64,000 bases of DNA from Geobacter sp. DSM 9736 (GCF_900187405.1 NZ_LT896716.1:1736001-1800000); one strand, 5' to 3'; shown: positions 1 through 10,035, counted from the first letter of the stretch. The notes: generated from the letters alone by a model not told the origin. Made by a program: numbers and translations.

Positions 1-157
1 ACCGGGAGTCGCAGCCAACGATGAGCCCCTTGTCTTTGTCCGGTCCTGCCGCCACATGGTCGGCGATGGCACGTGTAACGACCCTCACGTTGTCGAACAC
101 AAAATCATCGCATAAAATGCCGCGCCACCCCGATGTGCCGAAAGCGATACCCCCCAT
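1..157 (-). CDS. Phosphoglucomutase/phosphomannomutase, N-terminal fragment (runs off window)
   Basis: Only the first 52 codons are inside the window. The protein starts MGGIAFGTSGWRGI, the usual opening of alpha-D-phosphohexomutases, in which the GTSGWRG loop helps bind the sugar phosphate. Such enzymes interconvert hexose 1- and 6-phosphates in the cytoplasm and feed glycogen or cell-surface sugar synthesis. The ATG at 157 has a strong AGGAGG-type ribosome binding site directly upstream. The catalytic phosphoserine loop lies beyond the window edge, so glucose versus mannose specificity cannot be told. Confidence 0.85.
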   Translation of the reverse strand, partial: MGGIAFGTSGWRGILCDDFVFDNVRVVTRAIADHVAAGPDKDKGLIVGCDSR

Positions 158-312
158 CCCTCCTCCTTTTCTGTCAGGCAGGAAACTACTGCTCCCAAGT
201 GCGAGACGCCCTGCAAATGTGATAATGAATGGCTTGAAAAAACCTTTGACAAGGTTAATATAGAGGCATCCGTGAGTCAAGGGAAAGGGCCGGAAGCAGG
301 GGGTTTTTCCTG

Positions 313-342
313 TTGACTTTTTTCTTTCCTAATTGGTAGAGT
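313..342 (+). promoter_or_regulatory. Candidate sigma-70 promoter for the PxxKW gene
   Basis: TTGACT at 313-318 and TAGAGT at 337-342 are separated by 18 bp, about 48 bp before the start codon. The rest of the 158-389 gap holds the divergent upstream region of the mutase gene and nothing else I recognise. Confidence 0.4.
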
Positions 343-389
343 AGCTCTTGCCAACGATTTCGCAGCAGCAACAAGAGGAGGATTAACTC

Positions 390-686
390 ATGCAGTGTCA
401 AACGGTTCTTCCTGGTACCGAGTGTACTTTCTGGGGGAAACAAGGGTGTGCATTTTCTGACGGAGCTTGTCAGGTTGTGGTCGAGAATTGTGAGGGATGC
501 GAGCGGGTAGTCGAAAGTTCGATAGGCAAGGTCTGTAGTGCCTATCCTGCTCCCCAGAAAAAATGGCAGACCGGTCTCTGCAACTTCGCAACACACGTAA
601 AAGTGGAAATCAAGAGCGAAGAGACTAAAGTCAATCCTCTCAAAGCTTCCAAAAAAGCTTCCGGGGGCGGGGGCAAGAAGAAGTAA
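390..686 (+). CDS. PxxKW family cysteine-rich protein
   Basis: A 98-residue soluble protein with eight cysteines in its first two thirds, followed by a Lys/Gly-rich tail. The APQKKW segment near residue 55 matches the PxxKW signature that names a small cysteine-rich family of Geobacter and relatives. The spacing of the cysteines suggests a metal or Fe-S site, but the function of the family is not known to me. The ATG has a good AGGAGG ribosome binding site at about 375-380. It is monocistronic, with its own promoter and terminator. Confidence 0.75.
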   Translation: MQCQTVLPGTECTFWGKQGCAFSDGACQVVVENCEGCERVVESSIGKVCSAYPAPQKKWQTGLCNFATHVKVEIKSEETKVNPLKASKKASGGGGKKK

Positions 687-706
687 CAGCTCCTGGACCG
701 ACACGG

Positions 707-736
707 AAAAGGGAGGGGTTTCCCCCTCCCTTTTTT
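707..736 (+). terminator. Rho-independent terminator after the PxxKW gene
   Basis: GGGAGGGG at 711-718 pairs with CCCCTCCC at 723-730 and is followed by six T residues at 731-736. Confidence 0.85.
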
Positions 737-809
737 ATTGCTTCCGATCCGCGCGTCCTCTGGTAAACTTTCCTCCAGCGATTTTAGACCCTTCTCTCCT
801 GAGGACATC

Positions 810-1280
810 ATGGCTTATGAATTTTTAAGCTGCCCGACATGCGGCGCGAAGCTTAAGGAGTACCGTAACCCGCTGCCGACCGTTGACATCATCATAGAAG
901 TCGACGAGGGCATTGTCCTCATCGAACGGAAGAATTCTCCTCTAGGTTGGGCACTGCCCGGCGGATTTGTAGACTATGGGGAACCTCTGGAAAAAGCCGC
1001 CATCCGGGAAGCTTTGGAAGAGACATCGCTGCGGATCTGCAACCTGAGGCTTCTCGGCTGCTACTCGGACCCCGCACGAGATGTTCGTCATCACACCATC
1101 TCCGTCGTCTATGTGGCGAGCGGACACGGCATCCCTTGTGCGGCTGATGACGCCGCAAATCTACAAGTCTTTCCTCTTGATTCAATTCCGGCAAAACTTT
1201 GCTTCGACCATCGGCTGATCTTGGACGACTACCTGCGCCGCAGAAGCGAGGGGATGCTTATTCCGATAAATTCGGACTAA
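810..1280 (+). CDS. Nudix hydrolase with N-terminal zinc-ribbon-like start
   Basis: A 156-residue Nudix protein. The Nudix box begins at GGFVDYGE and continues REALEETSL, so the helix glutamates that bind Mg2+ are present, while the usual late glycine of the box is serine. The N-terminus has a CPTCG motif, half of a zinc ribbon. Such enzymes hydrolyse nucleoside diphosphate derivatives, with ADP-ribose or NADH-type substrates common for this layout; the true substrate is unknown. I chose the ATG at 810 because GAGGA lies just upstream and the protein starts [12 protein letters not shown]; an upstream in-frame ATG at 738 overlaps the terminator region. Its 3' end overlaps the convergent mqnA by 23 bp. 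Confidence 0.85.
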   Translation: MAYEFLSCPTCGAKLKEYRNPLPTVDIIIEVDEGIVLIERKNSPLGWALPGGFVDYGEPLEKAAIREALEETSLRICNLRLLGCYSDPARDVRHHTISVVYVASGHGIPCAADDAANLQVFPLDSIPAKLCFDHRLILDDYLRRRSEGMLIPINSD

Positions 1281-2094
1281 AGAGGCGGATCTGCGGTCTT
1301 TCTGCTATGATCCCCAGCTCAGATGCATAGCCGAAAAAGGTATCGACCCCTTTCAGGTGTTCAGGCGTCAGCTCATATGAAATAATCCGCCAGTAGTCGG
1401 CAAGATCCTCCTCACTCATCCAGCTCCGTTCTGCACACCTTGATGCTATGCGGGCATAGGTGCCGTAAGCGCGTTCCTTTGCCTGAACAAGCTCTCTCCA
1501 TAAAGCAGCAACCTCATTAGGCTTCCCCAACGCAGTTTTCTCCGTAACAAGCCAGAGGGCAAAAACGAAGGGAAGTCCGGTGAATCGCCACCACAGCTCG
1601 CCCAGATCATAAACATGCAGCCCATGAAACTTCATGCTTTCCCGAAGCGCGGCATCCCCTATCAGGAGCAGAGCGCTGAAATCCCTCAACGCTTCTGCGA
1701 GCGGCAGGCCGGTGCGCTCCATATCGTTGAGGAAGCCGAATTGCTTTCGAAGGATGATCTTCAACAGGTTAACGGACGTGTCGGAGTCGGTGGTAAGACC
1801 GATGCGGGCGCCGTCAAGCTGCTCCATCGGAAGTCGCGAAAAGAGCAGCACGCTTTTTACGGGACCTACGGAGCTTATGGACAATTCAGGAAGAAGCAGG
1901 TATTTCCCTGGTGATTTCCCATACTCTATGGAAGATGAGGGACAGACATCAATTTCCCCACTGCGGAGTAGGGCGTTGAGAACGGACGGAACGCCTCCTA
2001 CAAAAGAGTACTTACTGCAGGCGGGGCTATCCAGGAGTGCTGAAAAAATTGGTGTACAATTGGCATATTTGATATGGCCTATGTTCAGGGTCAT
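1258..2094 (-). CDS. mqnA: Chorismate dehydratase MqnA (futalosine menaquinone pathway)
   Basis: A 278-residue protein of the periplasmic-binding-protein-like fold used by MqnA, which removes water from chorismate to give 3-enolpyruvyl-benzoate, the first step of the futalosine route to menaquinone. Family-like stretches are the N-terminal strand [15 protein letters not shown], the SSSIEY segment, and [12 protein letters not shown]. The ATG at 2094 has GGAG six bases upstream and fits the conserved N-terminus, so I preferred it to the upstream ATG at 2115. Menaquinone is the expected quinone of anaerobic metal-respiring bacteria. It uses chorismate made by the aroQ-aroB-aroK-aroC genes further along this window. 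Confidence 0.85.
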   Translation of the reverse strand: MTLNIGHIKYANCTPIFSALLDSPACSKYSFVGGVPSVLNALLRSGEIDVCPSSSIEYGKSPGKYLLLPELSISSVGPVKSVLLFSRLPMEQLDGARIGLTTDSDTSVNLLKIILRKQFGFLNDMERTGLPLAEALRDFSALLLIGDAALRESMKFHGLHVYDLGELWWRFTGLPFVFALWLVTEKTALGKPNEVAALWRELVQAKERAYGTYARIASRCAERSWMSEEDLADYWRIISYELTPEHLKGVDTFFGYASELGIIAERPQIRLFSPNLSE

Positions 2095-2130
2095 GTGCAA
2101 CTCCGAAGTTATCAAGGGAAAACGCGGGGC

Positions 2131-2165
2131 AAAAAAAGAATCAGGCGAGAAAACTCTCGCCTGAT
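2131..2165 (-). terminator. Rho-independent terminator after gcvH
   Basis: ATCAGGCGAGA and TCTCGCCTGAT pair across 2140-2165. On the minus strand the hairpin is followed by a T-run (2131-2137). It closes the accB-accC-gcvH transcript. Confidence 0.85.
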
Positions 2166-2193
2166 CTCTATCAATACATACTGCCGTCAGTCT

Positions 2194-2595
2194 TTACTCT
2201 TCCCCTTCCGGTTCACCGTCTGAAGTGGTTTCTGTGTAATCTTCAGCAGAAAGCAGTGAATTCAGTTCCTCAGGGTCAGACATCTCTACAACGACAAGCC
2301 ACCCGCTGTCATATGGATCGTCGTTGATCAGTTCGGGAGCATCCTTAAGCTCCTCGTTAATCTCCACAACCTGCCCGCCGATAGGGGCATAAAGCTCCGC
2401 AACCGTCTTCCGGGCCTCTACCGAACCGAATGAATCATCCTGCTCCAGTTCGTCGCCTACATCAGGAAGATCAACACCGGAGACCGGTCCCAATTCATGC
2501 TGGGCGAAATCGGTAAGCCCGATCACGGCCCGGCGCCCTTCCAACCTTATCCAGACATGCTCCTTGCTGTACTTCAGCTCGTCGGGAAACTCCAT
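2194..2595 (-). CDS. gcvH: Glycine cleavage system H-like lipoyl protein
   Basis: A 133-residue GcvH-family protein. The sequence VEARKTVAELYAP aligns with the lipoyl-attachment hairpin of H proteins, making the lysine of RKTV the likely lipoylated residue. H proteins carry aminomethyl groups between the P, T and L proteins. Here no gcvP or gcvT lies nearby; it follows accC by 5 bp and is probably co-transcribed with the acetyl-CoA carboxylase genes. The tail is acidic (ending GEPEGEE) and extends past the usual end. It may be an accessory H protein, used in lipoate handling rather than in glycine cleavage itself; that is inference. Confidence 0.8.
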   Translation of the reverse strand: MEFPDELKYSKEHVWIRLEGRRAVIGLTDFAQHELGPVSGVDLPDVGDELEQDDSFGSVEARKTVAELYAPIGGQVVEINEELKDAPELINDDPYDSGWLVVVEMSDPEELNSLLSAEDYTETTSDGEPEGEE

Positions 2596-2600
2596 GATGA

Positions 2601-3941
2601 TTACTCCAACACGATCCGCTCAAGGAAACTCGTGTCTATATTCCCTTCTATGAAATCCTTGTTGGCCATGATGCGCTTGTGGAATGGGATCGTCGTCTTG
2701 ATGCCTTCGACTATATACTCGTCCAAAGCACGGGCCATTCTCCGGATTGCATCTTCACGCGTCTCTGCATGTACTATCAGCTTTGCGATGAGCGAATCAT
2801 AGTGAGGAAGCACGGAATAGTTCTCGTAGACGAAAGAATCCACCCGCACTCCAAGCCCCCCCGGAGTATGATAGGCGGTGATCCGGCCCGGGCATGGCGT
2901 GAATTTCACCGGATCTTCGGCATTTATACGGCACTCGATTGAATGGCCGTTTATTTTTATATCACTCTGCTTGTACCGAAGCTTCAGGCCGGCAGCCGAC
3001 CTTATCTGCTCCCTGATGATGTCCACACCGGTCACCATTTCGGTTACGGGGTGCTCCACCTGGATGCGCGTGTTCATCTCCATGAAGTAGAAGTTGTTAT
3101 CCTTATCGACAAGGAACTCCATGGTACCTGCACTGTTGTAGCCCACTGCACGCGCTGCGCGGGTGGCAGCCTCTCCCATTGTCTTCCTCAGCTCGGGTGT
3201 ACTCACCGAGGAGGGAGCCTCTTCGATAAGCTTCTGATGCCGACGCTGGATCGAACAGTCTCGCTCACCGAGGTAGATCACGTTACCATGCTTGTCGCCG
3301 AGAACCTGAATCTCCACATGACGGGGATTTTGGCAATATTTCTCGATGTAGACTTCAGGGTTGCCAAAGCCCGCTTGGGCCTCGGCACGCGCAGTAGCAA
3401 AGGCATTGGGAAGAGCGGCGGGTGAATGAACGATTTTCATTCCCCTGCCTCCCCCCCCGGCAGTCGCCTTTATAATTACGGGAAACCCGATTTCCTTTGC
3501 AATCCTTACAGCTTCGTTGACGTCACTCACACCTTCCTTGGTGCCGGGCAGAATGGGCACTCCTTCCTTGATGACGGCCTGACGGGCGCTGATTTTGTCA
3601 CCCATGAGTCGCATACTCTCTGAGGAGGGGCCGATGAAGGTTATGCCGCAGTTCTCGCAGATTTCGGCAAAAGCTGCGTTCTCCGAGAGAAAACCGTATC
3701 CCGGATGAATCGCCTCGGCGTCGGTCAGTTCGGCAGCGCTGATAATGGCATTGATGTTAAGGTAGCTCTGAAGGCTGGGAGCGGGACCGATACAGACGCT
3801 CTCATCGGCCAGCTTTACATGGAGCGACTCGCTATCGGCGGTTGAATAGACTGCAACTGTCCTGATGCCTAGTTCCTTGCACGCACGGATAATGCGCAGG
3901 GCTATTTCGCCGCGGTTGGCGATAAGTATCTTATGGAACAT
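2601..3941 (-). CDS. accC: Acetyl-CoA carboxylase, biotin carboxylase subunit
   Basis: 446 residues, the usual length. It opens [17 protein letters not shown], has the ATP-grasp glycine loop [14 protein letters not shown], the catalytic region [16 protein letters not shown] and the C-terminal lid domain. It carboxylates biotin on AccB using ATP and bicarbonate, the first half of malonyl-CoA synthesis. The ATG at 3941 has GGAG six bases upstream; the reading frame stays open to 4004 but the extra residues are not family-like. It lies 91 bp after accB on the same strand. Confidence 0.95.
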   Translation of the reverse strand: MFHKILIANRGEIALRIIRACKELGIRTVAVYSTADSESLHVKLADESVCIGPAPSLQSYLNINAIISAAELTDAEAIHPGYGFLSENAAFAEICENCGITFIGPSSESMRLMGDKISARQAVIKEGVPILPGTKEGVSDVNEAVRIAKEIGFPVIIKATAGGGGRGMKIVHSPAALPNAFATARAEAQAGFGNPEVYIEKYCQNPRHVEIQVLGDKHGNVIYLGERDCSIQRRHQKLIEEAPSSVSTPELRKTMGEAATRAARAVGYNSAGTMEFLVDKDNNFYFMEMNTRIQVEHPVTEMVTGVDIIREQIRSAAGLKLRYKQSDIKINGHSIECRINAEDPVKFTPCPGRITAYHTPGGLGVRVDSFVYENYSVLPHYDSLIAKLIVHAETREDAIRRMARALDEYIVEGIKTTIPFHKRIMANKDFIEGNIDTSFLERIVLE

Positions 3942-4032
3942 GTATATCTCCAGGGAAAGAAATCTTTCCGTATCGCTGAAACGTCGCTCCTGCTTTTCGG
4001 GCACATGGACCCGTCAGCATGGGCTATGTGCG

Positions 4033-4503
4033 TTATACGCGCTCGACCATGAAGAGGCTATCGCCGAATTCCACCGGCTGAGCATTTTCCTTCACAATTT
4101 TGACGATCTTGCAGCGGAACTCCGCCTCTATCTCGTTCATCAGCTTCATGGCCTCGACGATGCACAGGACCTGCCCCTTCTCGACAATCTGCCCTACCTC
4201 CACATACGGGGGTGCATCGGGAGCCGGTGCCCGGTAAAAGGTCCCTACGATGGGGGAGGTTATAGCGTCTCCCTGCTCCTCGACAGGTGTGGCCGCGGAA
4301 GCGGACTGCGCCGGTGCTGCAAGGGCAGCGGGAGCTGGAGCGGAAACCGCCTGCGGCATGGCTACGGGCGCGGCAACCTGCACGTATTGAGTCGCGCTTC
4401 CCCGCTTGATCCGTATCTTGTCCTCGGCATTCTCCAGCTCGAACTCGCTTATGTCGGTTTCCGTCACCATCTTTATCAGCAACTTGAGATCCTTGATATC
4501 CAT
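4033..4503 (-). CDS. accB: Biotin carboxyl carrier protein of acetyl-CoA carboxylase
   Basis: 156 residues. An N-terminal helix ([13 protein letters not shown]) is followed by an Ala/Pro-rich flexible linker at about residues 43-72 and a C-terminal biotinyl domain. The [13 protein letters not shown] motif contains the biotinylated lysine. The protein shuttles carboxyl groups from AccC to the carboxyltransferase. The start follows a purine-rich AAGGAGAAG site. Confidence 0.95.
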   Translation of the reverse strand: MDIKDLKLLIKMVTETDISEFELENAEDKIRIKRGSATQYVQVAAPVAMPQAVSAPAPAALAAPAQSASAATPVEEQGDAITSPIVGTFYRAPAPDAPPYVEVGQIVEKGQVLCIVEAMKLMNEIEAEFRCKIVKIVKENAQPVEFGDSLFMVERV

Positions 4504-4570
4504 CCTCTTCTCCTTTCTTCATAACAGAAGGCCCGGAGTCCCGGGCACGCTGTGCATTTCGTCCCTGACC

Positions 4571-5638
4571 TCAAATGACAATGAGATCCTTGGGCACTTT
4601 GCTCAAGACGCGGTAACCGTCAGCTGTAACAATTACCGTGTCTTCTATTCTGACTCCTCCCCATTCGGGGATATAGATGCCCGGTTCAACAGTGATTACC
4701 ATCCCTTCTTTCAGGACTCCATCGCTCCGGAACGAGACGGTTGGCTTTTCGTGTACCTCCAGTCCAACGCCATGCCCGAGACCGTGCCCGAAACAGGATC
4801 CATAACCCTTGCTTTCGATATGGCCGCGCGCTATGGAATCCAGCTCCTTAAGCGCAACCCCCGGCTTTACCCCCGCCAGAGCAAGATCGTGGGCGTCCTT
4901 TACGATCGAGTAAATCTCGCGCTGACGTGAATCCGGTTTCCCTATGGCCACCGTCACCGTTTCATCCGAATGATAACCGTCGAAACGGGCGCCGAAATCG
5001 AGAGTAACAAGTTCACCGGCGGCAATGACCTTTTCGCTGGCGCGCCCGTGAGGAAGAGCTCCCCTTACACCGGAGGCGACGATAAAATCAAAGGCCTTAT
5101 CCTCCGCCCCTTTCTGTTTCATCAGAATTTCAAGTGCTAGGGCAACATCCCGCTCAACCGATCCCGGTCTCAGCTGATCCAGAACCTGGATCAACGCCTC
5201 GGATGCTATGGATGCACTTCTATCAAGAAGTTCAACCTCTGCCGCATCCTTCAGGAGCCGCAGTTCATCAAGCTCCGAACCTACCGCAACCAGCTCCACC
5301 CCGGGGAGAGCGGCGGATAGAGCGTCATGAAACGAGACGGTCATATGCTCCGCCTCGATTCCCAGACGACGGCTACCCGCCTTCTGGACGCATTCAGCTA
5401 TCCCCTCTACCTTGGACCGATATGTGACGGTGGAGGAGCAAAAAACCTCACGTTCTGCTTGGGTGGTATATCGGGAATCGGTGAGAAACCACCCCTCGTC
5501 ATGCCGAATGAGCAGTGCGCCATCACTGCCGGTAAAACCCGACAGGTAGCGGATATTCGGCAAATGCAGGAAGAGAAGGGCTTCGACCTCAAGCCTCTCC
5601 ATGAGGCGCCGGGCCGAAAGGATTCTGTCTTTTAGCAT
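4571..5638 (-). CDS. pepQ: Xaa-Pro aminopeptidase / M24 family metallopeptidase
   Basis: 355 residues with the creatinase-like N-terminal domain and the pita-bread catalytic domain. The metal ligands are visible: two Asp in LDFGARFDGYHSDETV, His in FGHGLGHGVGLEVHE, and Glu in VEPGIY and GVRIEDTV. Such enzymes remove residues next to proline from peptides in the cytoplasm. It begins one base after the aroQ stop, so it is the next gene of the same operon. Xaa-Pro dipeptidase (PepQ) and aminopeptidase (PepP-like) activities cannot be separated by eye. Confidence 0.88.
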   Translation of the reverse strand: MLKDRILSARRLMERLEVEALLFLHLPNIRYLSGFTGSDGALLIRHDEGWFLTDSRYTTQAEREVFCSSTVTYRSKVEGIAECVQKAGSRRLGIEAEHMTVSFHDALSAALPGVELVAVGSELDELRLLKDAAEVELLDRSASIASEALIQVLDQLRPGSVERDVALALEILMKQKGAEDKAFDFIVASGVRGALPHGRASEKVIAAGELVTLDFGARFDGYHSDETVTVAIGKPDSRQREIYSIVKDAHDLALAGVKPGVALKELDSIARGHIESKGYGSCFGHGLGHGVGLEVHEKPTVSFRSDGVLKEGMVITVEPGIYIPEWGGVRIEDTVIVTADGYRVLSKVPKDLIVI

Positions 5639-5639
5639 A

Positions 5640-6092
5640 CTAGGGACCTTCTGACAATCCTTTTTTAATATGATTAAAAATGGCCCGAAGCCCCATCAGA
5701 TAACTATCTACGCCAAATCCGGACACCTGCCCGACAACAACCGGGGCCACGTAACTGCGGGTCCGAAACTCCTCGCGCCGGTGGATGTTTGAGAGGTGCA
5801 CCTCCACGGCAGGCACAGCAACGGCTGCAAGGGCATCCCGTAATGCGACACTGGTATGGGTGTAGGCAGCGGGGTTGATGACAATTCCATTCACCGAAGA
5901 AGCCGATGCGTGTATCTTGTCGATTAGCGCCCCCTCCGAGTTCGACTGAAACGTTTCCACTTCTACGCCGAGTTCGACGGCAAGCTCACTGATTGCTGCA
6001 TCTATCTCCGCAAGTGTAAGGCTCCCGTATACTTCCGGCTCCCTTGTCCCCAGCAGATTAAGGTTCGGGCCATGCAGCACGAGCAGTTTCAT
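5640..6092 (-). CDS. aroQ: Type II 3-dehydroquinate dehydratase
   Basis: 150 residues, the normal size for the type II (dodecameric) enzyme. Visible are the N-terminal [17 protein letters not shown] segment with the catalytic tyrosine, the [17 protein letters not shown] strand, the catalytic histidine region [14 protein letters not shown], and [10 protein letters not shown] near the end. It converts 3-dehydroquinate to 3-dehydroshikimate. The start overlaps the stop of the upstream roadblock gene by 4 bp, showing tight coupling. Confidence 0.95.
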   Translation of the reverse strand: MKLLVLHGPNLNLLGTREPEVYGSLTLAEIDAAISELAVELGVEVETFQSNSEGALIDKIHASASSVNGIVINPAAYTHTSVALRDALAAVAVPAVEVHLSNIHRREEFRTRSYVAPVVVGQVSGFGVDSYLMGLRAIFNHIKKGLSEGP

Positions 6093-6451
6093 CGCTCCAG
6101 TTCCTCCCGAAGCCGAAGCGAAGCCTGCCGAAGCAGAAACCTTCCCTTGCCGGCACTACTGTTCCGATCCGTAACCAGAACGAGAAAAAAATCGCGGTTT
6201 ACATACCGTATGAGAATCGAAGCCGCTGATGTAGAGATACAGACTTCTTCCATACTACCACACCCAAGGCTCTCGGCGAGATTCCTGGTCTGATTCATGA
6301 CCGCGACATATTCGACCGCCAGCGCCTGGATATCGAGTGACGACTCCGGCAGGTATTCATCGATAGCGATGCCGTCGCATCCCATTATTACGGCGCCCAG
6401 CCCTCCGCCGACCCCATCGACAATATTGCTAAGCGTATCCCGAAACTTCAT
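6089..6451 (-). CDS. Roadblock/LC7 domain protein (MglB-like)
   Basis: A 120-residue single-domain protein with the roadblock/LC7 pattern: the N-terminal helix, the hydrophobic [14 protein letters not shown] strand pair, a long central helix, and the [21 protein letters not shown] strands. The best-known bacterial relatives are MglB-type activators of small Ras-like GTPases that set cell polarity and control type IV pili. Here it is translationally coupled to the TPR gene before it and aroQ after it, downstream of pilMNOPQ. No MglA-like GTPase is in the window. A pilus or polarity role is inferred from position only. Confidence 0.75.
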   Translation of the reverse strand: MKFRDTLSNIVDGVGGGLGAVIMGCDGIAIDEYLPESSLDIQALAVEYVAVMNQTRNLAESLGCGSMEEVCISTSAASILIRYVNRDFFLVLVTDRNSSAGKGRFLLRQASLRLREELER

Positions 6452-7248
6452 CTCCGCCTCCTGATTGCCGCCAGCCAGCGTTCCAGGGTCTCAAGGACCT
6501 GCGCCTCTTTACCCTTTTCCGGAAGGAGAGCGCCCCCCTCGATCCGTTCTTCCATGGCCCCGCCAGGAGAAGCGTCGACACTGCTTCGGCCCATGGCTGC
6601 AGAAAGCTCCTCCGCTCGCCGCTTCATCTGGTGATTTTCCGGATCGGCAGCCAGCAGTTCCGTGTATACCTGCAGCGCAAGCTCTGGCAACCCCTGAGCG
6701 GCATATAACTCGGCCACTGTGGCCGTCGCCAGCGGCCCTCCGCCGATTCCCGGAACTACCACCTCGTCGTTCAGTTCTTCTACCGCCATGCCGGAAGAGG
6801 GCTCCCCATCCTCCACTACTTCCGTCAGTTCCTCTATTTCTTCCAGGTCATCGGCTTCGGCACCGGAGGGCGATATCAAAGCAGCCTCCGCTGGATGCTC
6901 GCCCGCTCCACCAGAAATGTCAGGCCCCCTGGAAAATTCGTCCAGTTCCGAGAGCAGCCGGCGAGCCAGGAGGTTTTCGGGCATCACCTCGACTACCTTG
7001 CGGAGGGCCTGCCTGCTCTCCGTATAGAGCCCCTTCTCGAAACAAGCCCTGCCCAGCGCCATGTAGCCACCGATGTAGTCGGGGTGAAGCTCGCACCCTT
7101 TCAGCGCCACTTCCAGAGCTTCATCGAGAAGTCCCAGTTTTCGGTATACGTCTGAGAGAGGCGCAAAACAGTATGATTCAGGATCCCGCGCGAGAATATC
7201 CTCATATTTTTTGCTGGCAGCCATAAGAGCGGCGGTATCGTTCCCCAT
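6448..7248 (-). CDS. Tetratricopeptide repeat protein
   Basis: A 266-residue soluble TPR protein. Repeats are readable at about residues 12-100 (SYCFAPLSDVYRKLGLLDEA, IGGYMALGRACFEKGLYTES) and again near 170-210 (VAELYAAQGLPELALQVYTE), separated by an acidic, low-complexity linker rich in Glu. It probably acts as a scaffold. The ATG at 7248 has GGGAG seven bases upstream; a GTG at 7254 that overlaps the aroB stop is the alternative. It overlaps the roadblock gene by 4 bp, so the two products may work together. Confidence 0.75.
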   Translation of the reverse strand: MGNDTAALMAASKKYEDILARDPESYCFAPLSDVYRKLGLLDEALEVALKGCELHPDYIGGYMALGRACFEKGLYTESRQALRKVVEVMPENLLARRLLSELDEFSRGPDISGGAGEHPAEAALISPSGAEADDLEEIEELTEVVEDGEPSSGMAVEELNDEVVVPGIGGGPLATATVAELYAAQGLPELALQVYTELLAADPENHQMKRRAEELSAAMGRSSVDASPGGAMEERIEGGALLPEKGKEAQVLETLERWLAAIRRRR

Positions 7249-7250
7249 GG

Positions 7251-8333
7251 TCACTCTCCCTTACCTCCGCCATTGAACAGGGGTGAAACGTCGGTGATTC
7301 TGGTGATTTCAAAGTCCCCGACCCCCCGGTTGAAAACGAAATTGATCCCTCCATCGCGCACTTTCTTGTCCCGCATCAGGACCTCTCGGTACTCCGCCTC
7401 ATCGAACCCGGGCAGGTCGGTGGGGAGGCCGAGGGAATGTAGAAGCGCAGCGATCCGGCGCGTATCGTCGCCGGAGGCAAGTCCCAAGGCCTGGGAAAAG
7501 CGCGCGGCCTGCACCATGCCAATTGCCACCGCTTCGCCGTGAGAATAGGTACGATAGCCCGTCAACGTCTCTACCGCATGGCCCATCGTATGGCCGTAGT
7601 TGAGGACGGCGCGAACGCCGGATTCGGTTTCATCCTGCTCGACTATACCCGCCTTGATGGCACAGCAACGCCTGATCACGAAGAGCAGTGCTTCGCGGTC
7701 GCGCGCCAGGAGCCGGTCCGAGTGATTGGTCAAATACTCGAACAGCTCTGCGTCCAGGACAACCCCGTACTTGACTATCTCCCCGAGGCCGCCGCGATAC
7801 TCTCTGTCAGGAAGGGTGTAGAGTGTCGAGACATCCACAAGCACCAGCCTGGGCTGATAAAAGGCGCCGATGAGGTTTTTCCCCTTCGCGTGGTTGATGC
7901 CGGTCTTTCCCCCAACGCTGCTGTCTACCTGGGCCAGCAGTGTAGTAGGCACCTGTATGAAGGGGATTCCGCGAAGATAGGTTGCTGCGGCAAATCCCGC
8001 GATATCCCCGACCACTCCACCGCCGAGGGCCAGTATGAACGAGTTCCGCTCCATTCCGAAATCGATGAGAGAATCATAAATGGCATGGAGGCTTGAACTG
8101 TTTTTGTATTCCTCCCCATCGGGAATCTCTATGGATGTGACGGCGTATCCCGCCCCGGACAGGGCCGACGCGACGAGCCCCCCATACAGAGCACCGACTG
8201 TGGGATTTGTCACCATGGCCACCTTTGTACCAAGGTTCAATTCACGGCAGAGATTCCCGATTCTGTCGAGTACCTCTTCGCCGAACTGTATCAGGTAGCT
8301 ACGATCTGCCAGACCAACCTGAAGAGAATCCAC
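7251..8333 (-). CDS. aroB: 3-dehydroquinate synthase
   Basis: 360 residues. It has the NAD-binding segment [22 protein letters not shown], the [20 protein letters not shown] metal/substrate region, and the zinc-ligand histidines in [12 protein letters not shown] and [11 protein letters not shown]. It makes 3-dehydroquinate from DAHP, using NAD+ and a divalent metal. The start is GTG with AAGGA upstream. It follows aroK by 18 bp. Confidence 0.95.
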   Translation of the reverse strand: MDSLQVGLADRSYLIQFGEEVLDRIGNLCRELNLGTKVAMVTNPTVGALYGGLVASALSGAGYAVTSIEIPDGEEYKNSSSLHAIYDSLIDFGMERNSFILALGGGVVGDIAGFAAATYLRGIPFIQVPTTLLAQVDSSVGGKTGINHAKGKNLIGAFYQPRLVLVDVSTLYTLPDREYRGGLGEIVKYGVVLDAELFEYLTNHSDRLLARDREALLFVIRRCCAIKAGIVEQDETESGVRAVLNYGHTMGHAVETLTGYRTYSHGEAVAIGMVQAARFSQALGLASGDDTRRIAALLHSLGLPTDLPGFDEAEYREVLMRDKKVRDGGINFVFNRGVGDFEITRITDVSPLFNGGGKGE

Positions 8334-8351
8334 TCTAGAGTTCCTTATCCT

Positions 8352-8867
8352 TTATTTTAGCCATACTAAAATTTCTTCTGCGATTGATTCCGGAGCTCTT
8401 CCGGTCGTGTCGATACGGACGGCAGCATCTTGGTAGTACTGTTCCCGCTCAGCCAGCATTGCCATGACTTTCTCGGGAGACTTGTCTTCCCGCAGCAGTG
8501 GGCGGCCCTCGTCATGACGAAGCCGCTCCACGACTGTCTCGACCGAAGCGGTGAGATTGATGACGATGCCGCTCTCTCGCATGAGACGGCGGTTTTCATC
8601 CCGCAACACCACGCCTCCGCCCGTCGCAACAACAAGAGGGTCTTTGGTTGCCAGCTTCCCGAGAGCCTCCTGTTCCCGGTCACGAAAATATGTTTCACCA
8701 TGACGTGCGAAAATATCGGGTATCGACAAGCCGGAATCAGCTACAATACAGGCATCGAGATCAACGAACCTACGTCCCAGCCGATCGGCCAGGATCCTGC
8801 CGACAGTACTCTTCCCAGTCCCCATAAATCCTGTCAGAAAAACATGTTTATCAGAAACTGCGGACAT
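8352..8867 (-). CDS. aroK: Shikimate kinase
   Basis: 171 residues. Walker A is FMGTGKST at the N-terminus, followed by the substrate-binding FVDLD Asp, the [15 protein letters not shown] loop and the LID segment HDEGRPLL. It phosphorylates shikimate at O3. I chose the ATG at 8867 ([13 protein letters not shown]), which overlaps the 3' end of aroC by 17 bp and fits the family length; the frame is open further upstream inside aroC. Confidence 0.93.
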   Translation of the reverse strand: MSAVSDKHVFLTGFMGTGKSTVGRILADRLGRRFVDLDACIVADSGLSIPDIFARHGETYFRDREQEALGKLATKDPLVVATGGGVVLRDENRRLMRESGIVINLTASVETVVERLRHDEGRPLLREDKSPEKVMAMLAEREQYYQDAAVRIDTTGRAPESIAEEILVWLK

Positions 8868-10035
8868 ACTGCATGTGCCGTTCGTAAGTTCGGCGAATTT
8901 CCGCAACCGAGTCGCCGCCGAATTTCTCGATAAATGCCCCGGCTATCTCCATAGCCACCACTGTCTCGGCCACCACCGCTGCCGCAGGCACGGCACAGAT
9001 ATCGGAACGTTCAACCGTCGCCTCGATAGTTTCCTTGGTAGACATGTCCACTGACCTGAGAGGCTTGTACAAGGTAGGGATCGGCTTCATCGCCGCCCGC
9101 AGCACAATCTCTTCGCCGTTGCTGATTCCCCCCTCTATTCCGCCTGCACGGTTGCTCGTGCGGTAGAAACCGCCGCTGCCGGGTCTCTTTTCCGCGATTG
9201 CGGGGTCATAGGAGATCTCATCATGAACGCGGGAGCCGGGATTTCGGGATGCTTCGAATCCCATGCCTATCTCAACTCCCTTGATTGCCTGGATACTCAT
9301 AAGAGCCATGGCAAGCCGGGCATCAAGCTTTCTGTCCCACTGCACATGGCTTCCGAGACCTACCGGTACGCCGGAGACGAAGATTTCGACTACGCCTCCA
9401 AGAGAGTCTCCTTCGGCCTTGGCCTTATCTATCAACAGCTTCATTTCCTCATCCACACGCTGATCGTAGGTATAGAGTTCGGAGCGAGCGGCAAGCTCAC
9501 GCAATTGCGCTAAAGGCGCATCGGGCCGTACGGCCCTGATCCCCCCCAGTTCCGCAACAAAACCGGAGACGGTAATGTTGAATTCCTGGAGAAAGAGTTT
9601 TGCCAGAGAACCCACGGCCACGCGGACAGCGGTCTCCCGGGCGCTGGACCGCTCGAGAATATTTCGCACGTCGTCGTGTCCGTATTTGATCGCTCCTGGA
9701 AGATCGGCGTGACCCGGACGTGGACGGGTGACACGTATCGATTCGTCGCGGCAGGAAGGATCGACCGACATCTTCTCCTGCCAGTTGGCCCAGTCGCGAT
9801 TAGTTACGGCGAGAGTGACCGGAGAACCTAGTGTTTTCCCCCAGCGCACACCGGAAAGAATCTGGACCCGGTCCTTTTCTATCTGCATTCGGCCGCCCCG
9901 GCCATACCCTCCCTGCCGACGCGCGAGGTCGGCATCGATCGCATCTGCTGTGACGGCAACGCCGGCGGGCATGCCTTCCACAATTGCGGTAAGCTGGGGG
10001 CCGTGCGATTCGCCGGCGGTAAGATATCGTAGCAA
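8851..10035 (-). CDS. aroC: Chorismate synthase
   Basis: About 394 residues. The conserved FMN enzyme opens [15 protein letters not shown], with [13 protein letters not shown], a conserved RPRPGHAD segment and the RSSARET signature. It makes chorismate from EPSP with reduced FMN. No ATG fits: either TTG at 10035 (spacing six from AGGAG) or the adjacent GTG at 10038 is the start. I took TTG because relatives begin [12 protein letters not shown]. It is the first aro gene after pilQ, and a hairpin sits between them. Confidence 0.93.
   Translation of the reverse strand: MLRYLTAGESHGPQLTAIVEGMPAGVAVTADAIDADLARRQGGYGRGGRMQIEKDRVQILSGVRWGKTLGSPVTLAVTNRDWANWQEKMSVDPSCRDESIRVTRPRPGHADLPGAIKYGHDDVRNILERSSARETAVRVAVGSLAKLFLQEFNITVSGFVAELGGIRAVRPDAPLAQLRELAARSELYTYDQRVDEEMKLLIDKAKAEGDSLGGVVEIFVSGVPVGLGSHVQWDRKLDARLAMALMSIQAIKGVEIGMGFEASRNPGSRVHDEISYDPAIAEKRPGSGGFYRTSNRAGGIEGGISNGEEIVLRAAMKPIPTLYKPLRSVDMSTKETIEATVERSDICAVPAAAVVAETVVAMEIAGAFIEKFGGDSVAEIRRTYERHMQYVRSF

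Noticed and set aside
6465-7226. Long plus-strand frame opposite the TPR gene (253 codons)
   Set aside because: It is a Pro/Arg-rich shadow of GC-rich coding DNA on the other strand, overlapping a gene with readable TPR motifs and operon structure.
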